A DNA stretch of 64,000 nt from Flavobacterium dankookense (GCF_004362665.1 NZ_SNXR01000013.1:310001-374000), one strand, 5' to 3'. Positions 52,904-62,236 are shown, counted from the stretch's first letter. A program made the numbers and translations. Notes: generated from the letters alone by a model not told the origin.

Positions 52904-53944
52904 TTATCTTGATAGAGATATTAACCACTTATCTAATAGATTTGATAAGTAGTCATTTGGACTATCTCCATTATCTTTAAGTTTTAACATTTCACACAAA
53001 TTTTCGTCAGATAAAATCATTATTAGTTTACCATGCTCTTTAAGTGATCCTTTTGCGGCTTGAATTGCTCCGTCTGTGCCGCCAAGACGAGAAATAATAA
53101 ATCCAACAGAACGTAAAGCTTTATTAAACAAATATCGTTCTGTTGTGTAAATTTGATCTTGGCTTATTTTTGCGCAATAATTTTTAAATTCAAATAATAT
53201 AAAACGAGTATTAAAAGCATTAATTAATGCTTTCCAATAGTCATCGCTAGAAGCAATACGGCATATTAGGTCAAAGCGTGATAGTCCATCATCTGTTCTT
53301 GTTTGTTTGTCCCAAAGAGAAAGATCATTCTCAAATAGGAATTCTAAAATCTCTTTACACTTTTTTTCGTAAGCATTCCAGTCATTTTTTCCACATTGAA
53401 TTTTCTGAAGCTCTTTATAAAGATGCGCTCCTTTGTTTACAGGTATAGTTTTAAAATTGACTTGAGTATTTTTATCCTCACTTTCTTCATTTAATTTCTC
53501 CGATTCGAAACCACCAAAAACATAATTTGTATTTGTGCCTTGCTGAGCTTCTAATAGTAACTTTTCAAATTGATCTCTTAAATCACTTGACAATGTTGTA
53601 AGAAATGAGTATAATGTATTTCTATCCCAAATCGATATTCCATAGTCATCTATTATTTTATTTTTTAAGGCTATACCGACTAAACTATTTACTATCAAAG
53701 TTCCAGAATTACCATTTTGTTGTTTTAAGTTATAGGCTAGTCGATTTGCACTTTCAGTAATAACTGATGCGGGAATATGTGCTGAACGATAAAATTTAAT
53801 TTCAATATATTTTTTAACATTTTTTCGATTAGCAATAATATCTACACCTTTATCTAATCTAGTCCTTAATTCAATAGAATATCCCATTAACTCTAAAAGT
53901 TGTGATATGATTTCTTCAAATTCTTTGTGATGTTGATAGTTCAT
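52904..53944 (-). CDS. Dual PD-(D/E)XK nuclease-like (Mrr-type) protein
   Basis: 346 aa, soluble. First domain (about 5-120): FEEIISQLLELMGY then GVDIIA (Asp35) and IEIKFY (Glu48, Lys50), the Mrr-like restriction endonuclease pattern. Second domain (about 190-310): EILEFLF, RFDLICRI (Asp225) and FILFEFKNY (Glu252, Lys254), another PD-(D/E)XK arrangement. No methylase, helicase or specificity gene adjoins it. A lone defence nuclease, for example of the type IV kind that cuts modified DNA, is possible; so is a role in DNA repair. Cleavage activity is inferred. Confidence 0.75.
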   Translation of the reverse strand: MNYQHHKEFEEIISQLLELMGYSIELRTRLDKGVDIIANRKNVKKYIEIKFYRSAHIPASVITESANRLAYNLKQQNGNSGTLIVNSLVGIALKNKIIDDYGISIWDRNTLYSFLTTLSSDLRDQFEKLLLEAQQGTNTNYVFGGFESEKLNEESEDKNTQVNFKTIPVNKGAHLYKELQKIQCGKNDWNAYEKKCKEILEFLFENDLSLWDKQTRTDDGLSRFDLICRIASSDDYWKALINAFNTRFILFEFKNYCAKISQDQIYTTERYLFNKALRSVGFIISRLGGTDGAIQAAKGSLKEHGKLIMILSDENLCEMLKLKDNGDSPNDYLSNLLDKWLISLSR

Positions 53945-54291
53945 TGTTTACGATTTAATAATTGCACCTAACTTGGTTATATCTTTCTAAAATTAATTGA
54001 TTTTATTCCAAAGCATCATGTTATGCGCATCTTTTTTTTCTTTTAATTTTTAATTCAAATTACCTTCTCCACAAAGTCTAACAACTTTAATGCATTTGTA
54101 CTTTCCAAATATAAAAGTATTTACAATCAATCAACTCCGTATTTATACCTATTTTTTACAAACCTAAAACAAAAAAACAATTCTATTTTACGGGTTTCCG
54201 TAATGAAGTGTTTTTTTTAGTATTAAATCTCGGTTTCAGGTCGCTGTAAACGGAACACTGCCACTGCCAACTTATTGCTTACCTTTGCTGC
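53945..54291. other. Gene-free stretch of 347 bp
   Basis: An AT-rich segment between divergent genes. It should hold both promoters. TACCTTTG (54280-54287), a -7-like box, lies five bases before the helicase ATG, so that mRNA may be leaderless. I see no RNA gene, repeat or small frame. Confidence 0.45.
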
Positions 54292-55635
54292 ATGAAAAAT
54301 CAGCACCATTTAAATAACTTACTTTTAAATTTAGGGATTGAAAACCTAAACGACATGCAACTTGCCGCACAAGAAACTATTGTAAACGATAGCAATGTTT
54401 TGTTGCTTTCGCCAACGGGTTCGGGTAAAACATTGGCGTTTTTGTTGCCAGTCTTTGCCTTGCTAGAAGAGGAAATTACGGGTGTGCAATGTTTGATTTT
54501 AGTGCCATCGAGAGAGTTGGCGTTACAAATTGAGCAGGTTTGGAAAAAAATGGGTACAGCCTATAAAGTAAACGTGTGCTATGGTGGCCATGCCATCGAA
54601 ACCGAAATCAAGAACTTATCCAATCCGCCAGCGGTTTTAATTGGAACACCTGGACGTATAGCCGATCATATCGATAGAGAAACGTTTAAAGTGGATGGTA
54701 TTCAAACTTTGATTTTGGATGAATTTGACAAGTCGCTGCAACTCGGTTTTCACGAGCAAATGTCTTTTATTATCAGTAGGTTGACCAAAGTGAACAAAAG
54801 GGTTTTGGTTTCGGCTACATCGGGTATTGAAATTCCAAGATATACCCAAGTGGTGCATCCAACGGTTTTGGATTTTATTCCCTCGGAAGAAGAAAAAGTA
54901 AATCTTGCTATGAAGTTGGTCGTTTCTAAAGACAAAGATAAAATGGAGACGTTGTTTCAGTTGATTTGTTCGCTGAAATCGCAATCGGCTTTGGTGTTTT
55001 GCAATCACAGAGATGCTGCAGAACGCATCAGTGATACGCTCAACGAAAAAGGAATTTATGCTACTTATTATCACGGTGGCATGGAGCAAGACGAACGCGA
55101 GCGTGCTTTAATTCAGTTTAGAAACGGCAGTGTGAGTTATTTGGTTACTACGGATTTGGCGGCTAGAGGATTGGATATACCCGAGATGAAACACGTTATT
55201 CATTATCATTTGCCTTTTAAAGAAGACGAATTCACCCACCGAAACGGTCGAACAGCTAGAATGTTGGCTTCGGGAACGGCTTATATCATCATTCACGAAA
55301 GTGAAAAAAAGCACGATTATATCGATTATGATATGCCAGTTCTAAAGGTGGACACCGCAACAACTTTACCAAAACCACCCGAGTTTCAAACGATTTACAT
55401 CAGCGGTGGAAAGAAAAACAAATTGAATAAAATAGACATCGTTGGTTTCTTTTCTCAAAAAGGAAAACTAGAAAAAGGCGATTTAGGACTGATTGAGGTG
55501 AAAGATTTTATTTCGTTTGCTGCGGTGAAATACAATAAAGTGAACGGCTTACTTTCTAATATTCGCGATGAAAAAATGAAAGGGAAGAAGTTTAAAATTG
55601 AAGTAGCACGAAAAGTGATTAAGAAAGAGGAGTAG
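54292..55635 (+). CDS. dbpA: DbpA-like DEAD-box RNA helicase
   Basis: 447 aa. Q-motif region GIENLNDMQLAAQE, motif I SPTGSGKT, Ia LVPSRELALQIEQ, TPGRI, motif II DEFD in place of DEAD, motif III SAT, and C-terminal RGLDIP and HRNGRTAR. The last 70 residues (ISGGKKNKLNKIDIVGFFSQKGK) resemble the DbpA RNA-binding domain. It should unwind 23S rRNA helices in ribosome assembly. The DEFD variant keeps the catalytic Asp and Glu. Confidence 0.88.
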   Translation: MKNQHHLNNLLLNLGIENLNDMQLAAQETIVNDSNVLLLSPTGSGKTLAFLLPVFALLEEEITGVQCLILVPSRELALQIEQVWKKMGTAYKVNVCYGGHAIETEIKNLSNPPAVLIGTPGRIADHIDRETFKVDGIQTLILDEFDKSLQLGFHEQMSFIISRLTKVNKRVLVSATSGIEIPRYTQVVHPTVLDFIPSEEEKVNLAMKLVVSKDKDKMETLFQLICSLKSQSALVFCNHRDAAERISDTLNEKGIYATYYHGGMEQDERERALIQFRNGSVSYLVTTDLAARGLDIPEMKHVIHYHLPFKEDEFTHRNGRTARMLASGTAYIIIHESEKKHDYIDYDMPVLKVDTATTLPKPPEFQTIYISGGKKNKLNKIDIVGFFSQKGKLEKGDLGLIEVKDFISFAAVKYNKVNGLLSNIRDEKMKGKKFKIEVARKVIKKEE

Positions 55636-55685
55636 GTTTTAGTCTCAGTTTACTGTTTGGACTGACTGCTTACTGCGACTGGTAA

Positions 55686-56150
55686 CTATTTCTTCACCAA
55701 AACACTATCGGGAACTAAAACCGTGTAATCGCCACCGTTTCTTATCACATCGCGAACAATACTTGAACTGATATATGACGTTTTGGAAGCGGTTAAAAGA
55801 AAGACCGTTTCAATCTTCGATAGTTTTCGGTTGGTATGTGCAATGGCTTTTTCAAATTCAAAGTCGGCAGGATTGCGCAATCCACGGAGTATAAATTGTG
55901 CGTCTTCTTTTTTACACAAATCGATGGTCAATCCTTCATAGGTGATTACGCTAACTTTTGGCTCATTGGCAAACGCTTCTTCTATAAAACGTTTTCTATC
56001 CTCTAGCGAAAACATATATTTTTTATCCGCATTGATGCCAATGGCAACGACCACTTCATCAAAAAGTGAAATACCTCTTTTGATAATATCATAATGTCCC
56101 AAAGTGATTGGGTCAAACGAACCTGGGAAAACTGCTTTTCTTTTCATCAT
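55686..56150 (-). CDS. coaD: Phosphopantetheine adenylyltransferase
   Basis: 154 aa. Nucleotidyltransferase motif GSFDPITLGHYDII, RGLRNPADFEFEKAIAHTNR and YISSSIVRDV, the ATP-binding signature. It makes dephospho-CoA from 4'-phosphopantetheine and ATP. Initiation may be at Met1 or Met2 (MMKRKAVFPG). It follows ddl by 2 bp in the same orientation, so both are in one operon. Confidence 0.95.
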   Translation of the reverse strand: MMKRKAVFPGSFDPITLGHYDIIKRGISLFDEVVVAIGINADKKYMFSLEDRKRFIEEAFANEPKVSVITYEGLTIDLCKKEDAQFILRGLRNPADFEFEKAIAHTNRKLSKIETVFLLTASKTSYISSSIVRDVIRNGGDYTVLVPDSVLVKK

Positions 56151-56152
56151 AA

Positions 56153-57127
56153 TTACTTGTTTAAAGCCAATTCCAAGGCATTTGTAAATAAATCAGTCAA
56201 TGAAATTCCTGCGGCTGCCGCTTGTTGAGGGATTAAACTCTCGGTGGTTAAACCCGGAATAGTGTTCATTTCCAGCATGTGTGGTTCATTATCAACAATG
56301 ATGAATTCACTTCTAGAAAAACCACTCATTTTCAATACTTCGTAGGCTTTTTTGGCTACAGCCGAAACTTTTGCAGTCATTTCAGGAGAAATTCTAGCTG
56401 GCGTTATTTCTTGAGATTTTCCTAAATATTTGGCTTCATAATCGAAGAAATCATTTTCGGAAACAATTTCAGTGATAGGTAAAACGGTAATTTCACCTTT
56501 GTAGTTAATCACTCCAACCGAAACTTCGGTACCATCAAGGAAACTTTCGATAATGATTTCGTTGTCTTCTTTATAGGCAGTTTCGATAGCAGGAAGAAAT
56601 TCTTCTTTAGTTTTTACTTTAGAAATTCCAAAACTTGAACCCGATTTGTTGGGTTTAACAAAACAAGGCAAACCAACTGTTTTTAATATTAAATCGGTAT
56701 TAATGTCATCGCCAAAATTTAAATAATACGACGTTGCCGTTTTTATTCCGTAGGGTTTTAAAACAGACAATAAATCACGCTTGTTGAAGGTTAAAGCTGC
56801 TTGATAATAATCGCAGGAACTTTGTGGTATTTCTAATAGTTCAAAATAGGCTTGCATTAATCCATCTTCGCCTGGCGTTCCGTGAATAGCGTTGAACACT
56901 ACATCAAAGTTGATTTTAGTTCCTTTTACAGTTACAGAAAAATCGTTTTTATCAACAGGGAATTCGGTATCAGTGTCGTCAACATAAACCCATTTTTCTT
57001 TGAAAATGTGAATTCTGTAGGCTTCATATTTTGTTTTGTCTAAAAATTGATAAACAACATTTCCACTTTTTAACGATATTTGATATTCGCTTGAATAACC
57101 GCCCATGATGATGGCAACTTTTTTCAT
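56153..57127 (-). CDS. ddl: D-alanine-D-alanine ligase
   Basis: 324 aa. ATP-grasp ligase for the peptidoglycan precursor D-Ala-D-Ala: GGYSSEYQISLKSG, NAIHGTPGEDGLMQAYFELLEIP, VKPNKSGSSFGISKV, SRSEFIIV and EMNTIPGLTTESLIPQQAAAAGI. All key parts are present and the length is normal. It diverges from the PASTA gene across a 103-bp spacer. Confidence 0.95.
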   Translation of the reverse strand: MKKVAIIMGGYSSEYQISLKSGNVVYQFLDKTKYEAYRIHIFKEKWVYVDDTDTEFPVDKNDFSVTVKGTKINFDVVFNAIHGTPGEDGLMQAYFELLEIPQSSCDYYQAALTFNKRDLLSVLKPYGIKTATSYYLNFGDDINTDLILKTVGLPCFVKPNKSGSSFGISKVKTKEEFLPAIETAYKEDNEIIIESFLDGTEVSVGVINYKGEITVLPITEIVSENDFFDYEAKYLGKSQEITPARISPEMTAKVSAVAKKAYEVLKMSGFSRSEFIIVDNEPHMLEMNTIPGLTTESLIPQQAAAAGISLTDLFTNALELALNK

Positions 57128-57206
57128 TTCTGTCTAAGGATTAGTTTATGTATTAGGTTAAACAAAATTATCAATTTTTTTCAAACAAAATGGCTTTAGG
57201 TTTTTA

Positions 57207-57214
57207 TATATTTG
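57207..57214 (+). promoter_or_regulatory. TAnnTTTG -7 box of the PASTA-rluD operon
   Basis: TATATTTG matches the -7 consensus exactly and lies 16 bases before the ATG, giving a leader of about ten bases. Confidence 0.6.
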
Positions 57215-57230
57215 CCTAAATTAATTTTTT

Positions 57231-57860
57231 ATGAGTTTACGAAAATACTTAACTAGTCGGGTTTTCTTTGGCCAAATTCTTTTTGCCATTGTCTCTGTTG
57301 GTATTGTTGCCTTTTTGTTTTTTAATAGTTTGAACTATCTCACCAATCATGGCGAAGAAATAGAAGTGCCGAACTTGAGTAAACTTTCAGTGGAACAAGC
57401 TGAGGAAAAACTAAGCGATTTGGATTTGGATTACATCATTCTTGATACGGTTGATTATAGAGCAGAATTTCCAAAACTGACTATAGTAGAACAAGAACCA
57501 AAAGCTGGCGCAAAAGTAAAAGGCGGTAGAAAAGTATATTTAAAAATAAACGCATCCACTTTTACTATGGTTGCTGTTCCCGATTTAATTGAAAAAACCT
57601 ATCGACAAGCCGTTCCAACCTTAAAAGCAATTGGTTTGCAAGAAGGAACCATTACCTATAAACCTTATTTAGGAAAAGACATGGTACTTGAAATGATGAT
57701 GAATGGACAACGAGTAAAACCAGGTCAGAAAGTATTAAAATCATCAAAAATAGATTTAGTTCTAGGTGATGGAAAAGTAGTTTTTGATGATACTATGTTA
57801 GATTCTACGGCTGTTGATTCTACTGAAATACCTCCAATAGATACTGTTGATGGAGAATAA
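57231..57860 (+). CDS. PASTA domain membrane protein
   Basis: 209 aa. One membrane segment (about 13-33) then two PASTA domains: VPNLSKLSVEQAEEKLSDLDL to KINAS (about 42-111) and VPDLIEKTYRQAVPTLKAIGLQEG (about 115-180). PASTA domains bind muropeptides or the D-Ala-D-Ala stem. A kinase or transpeptidase domain is absent, so it is a stand-alone sensor or scaffold. It overlaps the pseudouridine synthase gene by 11 bp and diverges from ddl, an apt neighbour. Confidence 0.85.
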   Translation: MSLRKYLTSRVFFGQILFAIVSVGIVAFLFFNSLNYLTNHGEEIEVPNLSKLSVEQAEEKLSDLDLDYIILDTVDYRAEFPKLTIVEQEPKAGAKVKGGRKVYLKINASTFTMVAVPDLIEKTYRQAVPTLKAIGLQEGTITYKPYLGKDMVLEMMMNGQRVKPGQKVLKSSKIDLVLGDGKVVFDDTMLDSTAVDSTEIPPIDTVDGE

Positions 57861-58890
57861 TCAAGATTTCGAACTAGAAGAAGAGTTTTTTGAACACCAC
57901 CGATTTGTTTCTCCAAAAGGACAATCGTTGTTGCGTGTTGATAAATTTTTGATGGGATTTATTGAGTTTGCTACCCGCAATAAAATTCAGCAAGCCGCCG
58001 AAAAAGGCAATATCTGGGTAAATGATATTCCTGTAAAATCCAATTATAGAGTAAAACCCTTTGATGTGGTTCGCGTGATGCTTACACATCCACCATTTGA
58101 GAACCATATTCTTCCCGAAAATATACCTTTGGATATTGTTTATGAAGACGAAGCTTTGTTGGTAATTAACAAACCACCAGGTTTAGTGGTTCATCCAGGT
58201 CATGGAAATTATACAGGAACTTTGGTGAATGCTTTGGCTTTTCATTTTGAAAATTTGCCAATGAATTCTAGTGAACGACCAGGTTTAGTGCATCGAATTG
58301 ATAAAAATACTTCGGGACTTTTAGTGGTTGCAAAAACAGAAGCAGCCATGACGCATTTAGCCAAACAGTTTGAAGATAAATCGTCAGACCGAGAATATAT
58401 TGCACTAGTTTGGGGAAATGTAAAAGAAGACGAAGGAACAATCGAAGGACACATTGCTCGACATGTAAAAGACAGAATGCAAATGGCAGTTTATCCTGAT
58501 GGCGAGCAAGGAAAACATGCTGTGACACACTATAAAGTACTGGAACGCTTTGGTTATGTTACGTTGGTTTCATGTAAATTAGAAACTGGAAGAACGCACC
58601 AAATTAGAGTTCATATGAAATATATTGGTCATACTTTATTTAATGATGAGCGATATGGCGGCAATCTTATTCTAAAAGGTACTACGTTTACAAAATACAA
58701 ACAGTTTATTGATAATTGCTTTAAAACACTACCAAGACAAGCGCTGCATGCCAAAACATTGGGATTTGAACATCCAACTACTAAACAATTTATGAGTTTT
58801 GATACTGAAATTCCTAATGATATGAAGGAATGTATTGAAAAATGGCGCAATTATGCCAAATCCAACGCAACCGATTCAGACGAAGAATAG
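57850..58890 (+). CDS. rluD: RluD-type 23S rRNA pseudouridine synthase
   Basis: 346 aa from ATG 57850 (MENNQDFELEE). S4 RNA-binding domain (about 30-95), then the RluA/RluD domain: VNKPPGLVVHPGHGNYTGTLVNAL, LVHRIDKNTSGLLVVAK with the catalytic Asp, and CKLETGRTHQIRVHMKYIGH. It isomerises uridines of helix 69 in 23S rRNA. It overlaps the PASTA gene by 11 bp and is translationally coupled to it. Confidence 0.93.
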   Translation: MENNQDFELEEEFFEHHRFVSPKGQSLLRVDKFLMGFIEFATRNKIQQAAEKGNIWVNDIPVKSNYRVKPFDVVRVMLTHPPFENHILPENIPLDIVYEDEALLVINKPPGLVVHPGHGNYTGTLVNALAFHFENLPMNSSERPGLVHRIDKNTSGLLVVAKTEAAMTHLAKQFEDKSSDREYIALVWGNVKEDEGTIEGHIARHVKDRMQMAVYPDGEQGKHAVTHYKVLERFGYVTLVSCKLETGRTHQIRVHMKYIGHTLFNDERYGGNLILKGTTFTKYKQFIDNCFKTLPRQALHAKTLGFEHPTTKQFMSFDTEIPNDMKECIEKWRNYAKSNATDSDEE

Positions 58891-58894
58891 TTTT

Positions 58895-59725
58895 CTAAAT
58901 TCTAAATATTCCGCCTAAAGCTACTATTCTTTGGAAAAAGAAAAACTCTTGTGACGCTTTATCTGATGGATTATTTGTAGTTCTGATATCATTCATATTG
59001 ATATAACCACATTTTAATTCCGTTTGGATAAAGAAATGCTTGAAAAAAGTAAAGTTCAAACCCACTTTTGCCGAAACTCCATAACCAGAAACATGAAAAT
59101 CATCGTGACGCGTATTGCCAAAAAGCTTGGCATTGGTTTTTGGGTATAATATTCCTGCGCCAAGACCTTCTGTTACATTGATTTGAAATTTATCCGTATT
59201 AGGAAGTTTAATCCATTTTGAAATATCATCTACTCTAGAAAACTCTGTATTTATATAGTTTAAACCATCGGTGTGTTCAAAGGTTAGAAAATCTTCTGTT
59301 AATAGTATTTGATTGTTTGGTAACACTTCTCCATAACTTCCTTGATTTGGATAGGTTCCAGTGTAATCTACAGTTCTACCTTGATACATTACATATTTCA
59401 TGTGGTCAACACCAATAGAAATGTTGTAATGGTCATTAATAAAATAACCTATTCTCAAATTGGTTTGCGGAATGGTCATTCTTGCAGGATTTAAATAGTC
59501 GCAGTGCCAACCTTTAGGTTTATCGTGAGCCACGACATTATGTAGTGTAAAATCGTATCCATTTCCTTGAAAACGAATATCAGATTCTGAGAAGCTTTCT
59601 CTGTTTCCACCCCAAAAAATATAAAATTTTCCTTTGTTATGGGCAGTATATTTCTCTGGAGTAGCTAAATCTTGTGAAAACGAATGTAAAGAACAGAATA
59701 AGGCGAGTAAAAAGACTTTTTTCAA
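58895..59725 (-). CDS. Probable outer-membrane beta-barrel protein
   Basis: 276 aa, signal peptide 1-17 (HSFSQ). Mature part is beta-rich with aromatic strands: KFYIFWGGNRESFSESDIRF, LRIGYFINDHYNISIGVDHMKYVM, and a terminal FFFQRIVALGGIFRI with C-terminal hydrophobic Ile. Fits an 8-12 strand barrel. No enzymatic motif is seen. It follows kdsA by 19 bp in the same orientation; a role in envelope lipid handling is a guess. Confidence 0.7.
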   Translation of the reverse strand: MKKVFLLALFCSLHSFSQDLATPEKYTAHNKGKFYIFWGGNRESFSESDIRFQGNGYDFTLHNVVAHDKPKGWHCDYLNPARMTIPQTNLRIGYFINDHYNISIGVDHMKYVMYQGRTVDYTGTYPNQGSYGEVLPNNQILLTEDFLTFEHTDGLNYINTEFSRVDDISKWIKLPNTDKFQINVTEGLGAGILYPKTNAKLFGNTRHDDFHVSGYGVSAKVGLNFTFFKHFFIQTELKCGYINMNDIRTTNNPSDKASQEFFFFQRIVALGGIFRI

Positions 59726-59744
59726 AATTTTGAATAAAAAAATA

Positions 59745-60563
59745 TTAAAATGCGTTTATTGTTTTTCTAATTGCAACAAGTCGAGTCATTAAGTTTTCGA
59801 AATAATCTAAGTGTAGCATGTTTGCTCCATCACTTTTGGCATTCGCTGGATCGAAATGCGTTTCAATAAAAATTCCATCAACGCCAACGGCAATTCCAGC
59901 TTTGGCAATAGTTTCTATCATATCTGGTCTTCCTCCAGTTACACCAGCCATTTGATTGGGTTGTTGAAGTGAATGCGTAACATCTAAAACGGTTGTAGCG
60001 TAGTGTTGCATCGTTGGAATTCCTCTAAAATCAACAATCATGTCTTGGTATCCAAACATACTTCCTCTATCCGTTACCATCACATTTTGGTTGTTACAAT
60101 CCAATACTTTTTGCACTGCATGTTTCATGCTTTCTGGACTCATAAATTGTCCTTTCTTTAGATTTACCGTTTTACCCGTGTTAGCAGCAGCAACTACTAA
60201 ATCGGTTTGGCGAACTAAAAAGGCAGGTATTTGAAGTACATCAACATATTGAGCTGCTTTGTCAGCATCTTCGTTGGTGTGGATATCGGTAACGGTTGGA
60301 ATATGAAACGTTTCTGAAACTTTACGAAGAATTTTTAATGCTTTTTCATCTCCAATTCCTGAAAAGCTATCAATTCTAGAACGATTGGCTTTTTTGAAAG
60401 AACCTTTGAAAACATAAGGAATTTCTAATTTGTCTGTAATAGTAACCAGTTTTTCTGCAATTCTCATTGCCATTTCTTCTCCTTCAATGGCGCATGGACC
60501 AGCTAAAACAAAGAAGTTTCCACTATCAATATTTTTGATTTGTGGAATAGTATTTAGGTTCAT
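59745..60563 (-). CDS. kdsA: KDO-8-phosphate synthase
   Basis: 272 aa. 3-deoxy-D-manno-octulosonate 8-phosphate synthase: condenses phosphoenolpyruvate and arabinose 5-phosphate for lipopolysaccharide inner core. Motifs: FVLAGPCAIEGEEMA, FKGSFKKANRSRIDSFSGIG, QIPAFLVRQTDLV, and TDRGSMFGYQDMIVDFRG. Full length. A -7-like TACTTTTG is on the minus strand at 60586-60593. Confidence 0.95.
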   Translation of the reverse strand: MNLNTIPQIKNIDSGNFFVLAGPCAIEGEEMAMRIAEKLVTITDKLEIPYVFKGSFKKANRSRIDSFSGIGDEKALKILRKVSETFHIPTVTDIHTNEDADKAAQYVDVLQIPAFLVRQTDLVVAAANTGKTVNLKKGQFMSPESMKHAVQKVLDCNNQNVMVTDRGSMFGYQDMIVDFRGIPTMQHYATTVLDVTHSLQQPNQMAGVTGGRPDMIETIAKAGIAVGVDGIFIETHFDPANAKSDGANMLHLDYFENLMTRLVAIRKTINAF

Positions 60564-60629
60564 AAATTATGTTTTTTTGAAAGTGCAAAAGTAGCAATAA
60601 TTTGTGTCTTTTTTTTGCTTTTTAACAAA

Positions 60630-61088
60630 CTATTTTTTGGCTGAAAATCCGATTGGAATTAATAAATAACCTCTTTCGTAGATGTTTAAGTACAATTTTA
60701 AAGGTTTTTGAAGTCCAACCCAAGTTATTTCATAAACATCTAAAAATCCGGCACCCATTTCTGTTCGTTTACTTGGAAAAGGACAGCAGCTTTCCAATTT
60801 TTTATAAAATATTTTTTCGCCTTTTGGACCAGCTAAAGCATTTAGATATCGTTGCGCATTTAGATTTTCATCCTTTGAATTTTTATAAAAAACATTAACA
60901 GGATAATCAGGATCGTAACCATATTTTGAGTCTTGGCTGTATTCTGTAATTAGAAATGTATTGTCTTTGGTCAAAGTAGGAAGTGGCGCTTTGTCATCAA
61001 TATTTTTGATTGTTGACTTCGTACTTACACAAGAAAAAAGGAATAAGCTAGATAAAAGAAGGGTAAAAACGGAACTGATTTTTTTCAT
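60630..61088 (-). CDS. Lipoprotein of unknown function near kdsA
   Basis: 152 aa from ATG 61088 (MKKISSVFTLL); an in-frame ATG at 61097 would add three residues. Lipobox ends FSC (about Cys20) followed by VSTKST. The core reads NTFLITEYSQDSKYGYDPDYPVNVFYK and ERGYLLIPIGFSAKK. In related genomes it is often named after its KdsA neighbour, but nothing in the sequence supports an aldolase. It is co-oriented with kdsA, 66 bp upstream. Confidence 0.7.
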   Translation of the reverse strand: MKKISSVFTLLLSSLFLFSCVSTKSTIKNIDDKAPLPTLTKDNTFLITEYSQDSKYGYDPDYPVNVFYKNSKDENLNAQRYLNALAGPKGEKIFYKKLESCCPFPSKRTEMGAGFLDVYEITWVGLQKPLKLYLNIYERGYLLIPIGFSAKK

Positions 61089-61202
61089 GATAATCATTTT
61101 TTCATTCGACGTGCAATAATCGTGCTAAAACGGTTGAAGGACTTATTTTTATTTGCGAATATAAAATTATATATTTTAATCAATAAACTGTTATTGAATT
61201 TC

Positions 61203-61210
61203 TATTTTTG
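61203..61210 (+). promoter_or_regulatory. TAnnTTTG -7 box of the YeeE/YedE operon
   Basis: TATTTTTG matches the -7 consensus 18 bases before the ATG of the first transporter gene. Confidence 0.45.
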
Positions 61211-61228
61211 TAAAAATAATAAATAGGT

Positions 61229-61786
61229 ATGGATTTAATAACGCACACTTGGCATTGGTCAATCTCTGGTTTTCTTATTGGAATGATAATGCTTAGCTTG
61301 ATTTATTTTGGAAAACAATTCGGCATGTCGTCTAATCTTCGTTCGCTTTGTTCGATGACTGGAATAGGGAAGAAGGTGGCTTTTTTTGATTGGGATTGGA
61401 AATCGCAACGTTGGAATTTAGTGGTTGTACTTGGTGCAATGATTGGCGGATATGTTGCGGTTCATTTCATGAGTGATGCTTCTAATGTCGATTTAAACCC
61501 AACTACCATCGAGCAATTAGCCACAATGAATATCGAAGCACCAAATGGAAAATTAGTACCAGAAAGTATTTTTGGCAGCCAAGCATTTTCATCACCAAAA
61601 ATGATTGGGATTTTGCTCTTGGGTGGTTTGTTAATTGGTTTTGGTTCGCGCTATGCAGGTGGTTGTACATCTGGTCATGCTATTTCTGGATTAAGTAATT
61701 TTCAGTTACCTTCTTTAAAAGCGGTTATTGGTTTCTTTATTGGAGGTTTAATCATGTCTCATTTTCTTTTACCCTTAATTTTTTAA
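61229..61786 (+). CDS. YeeE/YedE family sulfur transporter, N-terminal half
   Basis: 185 aa with about four or five membrane segments. Core motif RYAGGCTSGHAISGLSN contains the Cys that in TsuA-type thiosulfate transporters passes the substrate. It is followed 3 bp later by the matching second half. TsuA is one chain in many bacteria; here it is two genes. It should import thiosulfate or a related sulfur compound across the inner membrane. Confidence 0.85.
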   Translation: MDLITHTWHWSISGFLIGMIMLSLIYFGKQFGMSSNLRSLCSMTGIGKKVAFFDWDWKSQRWNLVVVLGAMIGGYVAVHFMSDASNVDLNPTTIEQLATMNIEAPNGKLVPESIFGSQAFSSPKMIGILLLGGLLIGFGSRYAGGCTSGHAISGLSNFQLPSLKAVIGFFIGGLIMSHFLLPLIF

Positions 61787-61789
61787 ACC

Positions 61790-62203
61790 ATGAAATTAGT
61801 AAAATATTTAGTAATAGGTTTTGTATTTGGAATTGTATTGACCAAATCAGAAGCAGTTTCATGGTATCGTATTTATGAGATGTTTCAATTTCAGTCCATT
61901 CACATGTTTGGCATTATAACAGTTGCTATTATAACTGGTGTTATTGGCATTCAAATTATCAAAAGAAACAATTTAAAAGACATTGATGGCAATCCTATAG
62001 TTATTCAAGATAAAGAAAAAGGTAATGCACGTTATTGGATTGGTGGAACGCTTTTTGGTTTAGGTTGGGCAATGGTTGGTTCGTGTCCTGGACCAATATT
62101 TATACTTCTTGGCGCAGGTTTTATGAGTATTGGAGTTGTTTTGATTGGAGCAATTTTCGGCACATTTCTTTATGGTGTTTTTAAAGATAAATTACCACAT
62201 TAA
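61790..62203 (+). CDS. YeeE/YedE family sulfur transporter, C-terminal half (DUF6691 type)
   Basis: 137 aa with about four membrane segments. Core motif AMVGSCPGPIFILLGAG carries the partner Cys of the transport path. Length and motif match the second half of TsuA/YeeE. Together with the preceding protein it should form the complete transporter. The short gap suggests co-translation. No sulfur-oxidation or rhodanese gene is adjacent. Confidence 0.85.
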   Translation: MKLVKYLVIGFVFGIVLTKSEAVSWYRIYEMFQFQSIHMFGIITVAIITGVIGIQIIKRNNLKDIDGNPIVIQDKEKGNARYWIGGTLFGLGWAMVGSCPGPIFILLGAGFMSIGVVLIGAIFGTFLYGVFKDKLPH

Positions 62204-62236
62204 ACTACTATATTTGTAATCAACATAAACGAAATC

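Noticed and set aside
54637..55089. 150-codon open frame on the minus strand
   Set aside because: It is antisense to the DEAD-box helicase core, whose motifs I, II and III are complete.
54292..55635. Loss-of-function helicase because of DEFD in motif II
   Set aside because: The catalytic Asp and Glu remain and all other helicase motifs are intact; Phe at this place is a tolerated variant.
60630..61088. KDO-8-phosphate synthase fragment
   Set aside because: The lipoprotein shares no motif with KdsA; the name seems to derive from its neighbour.
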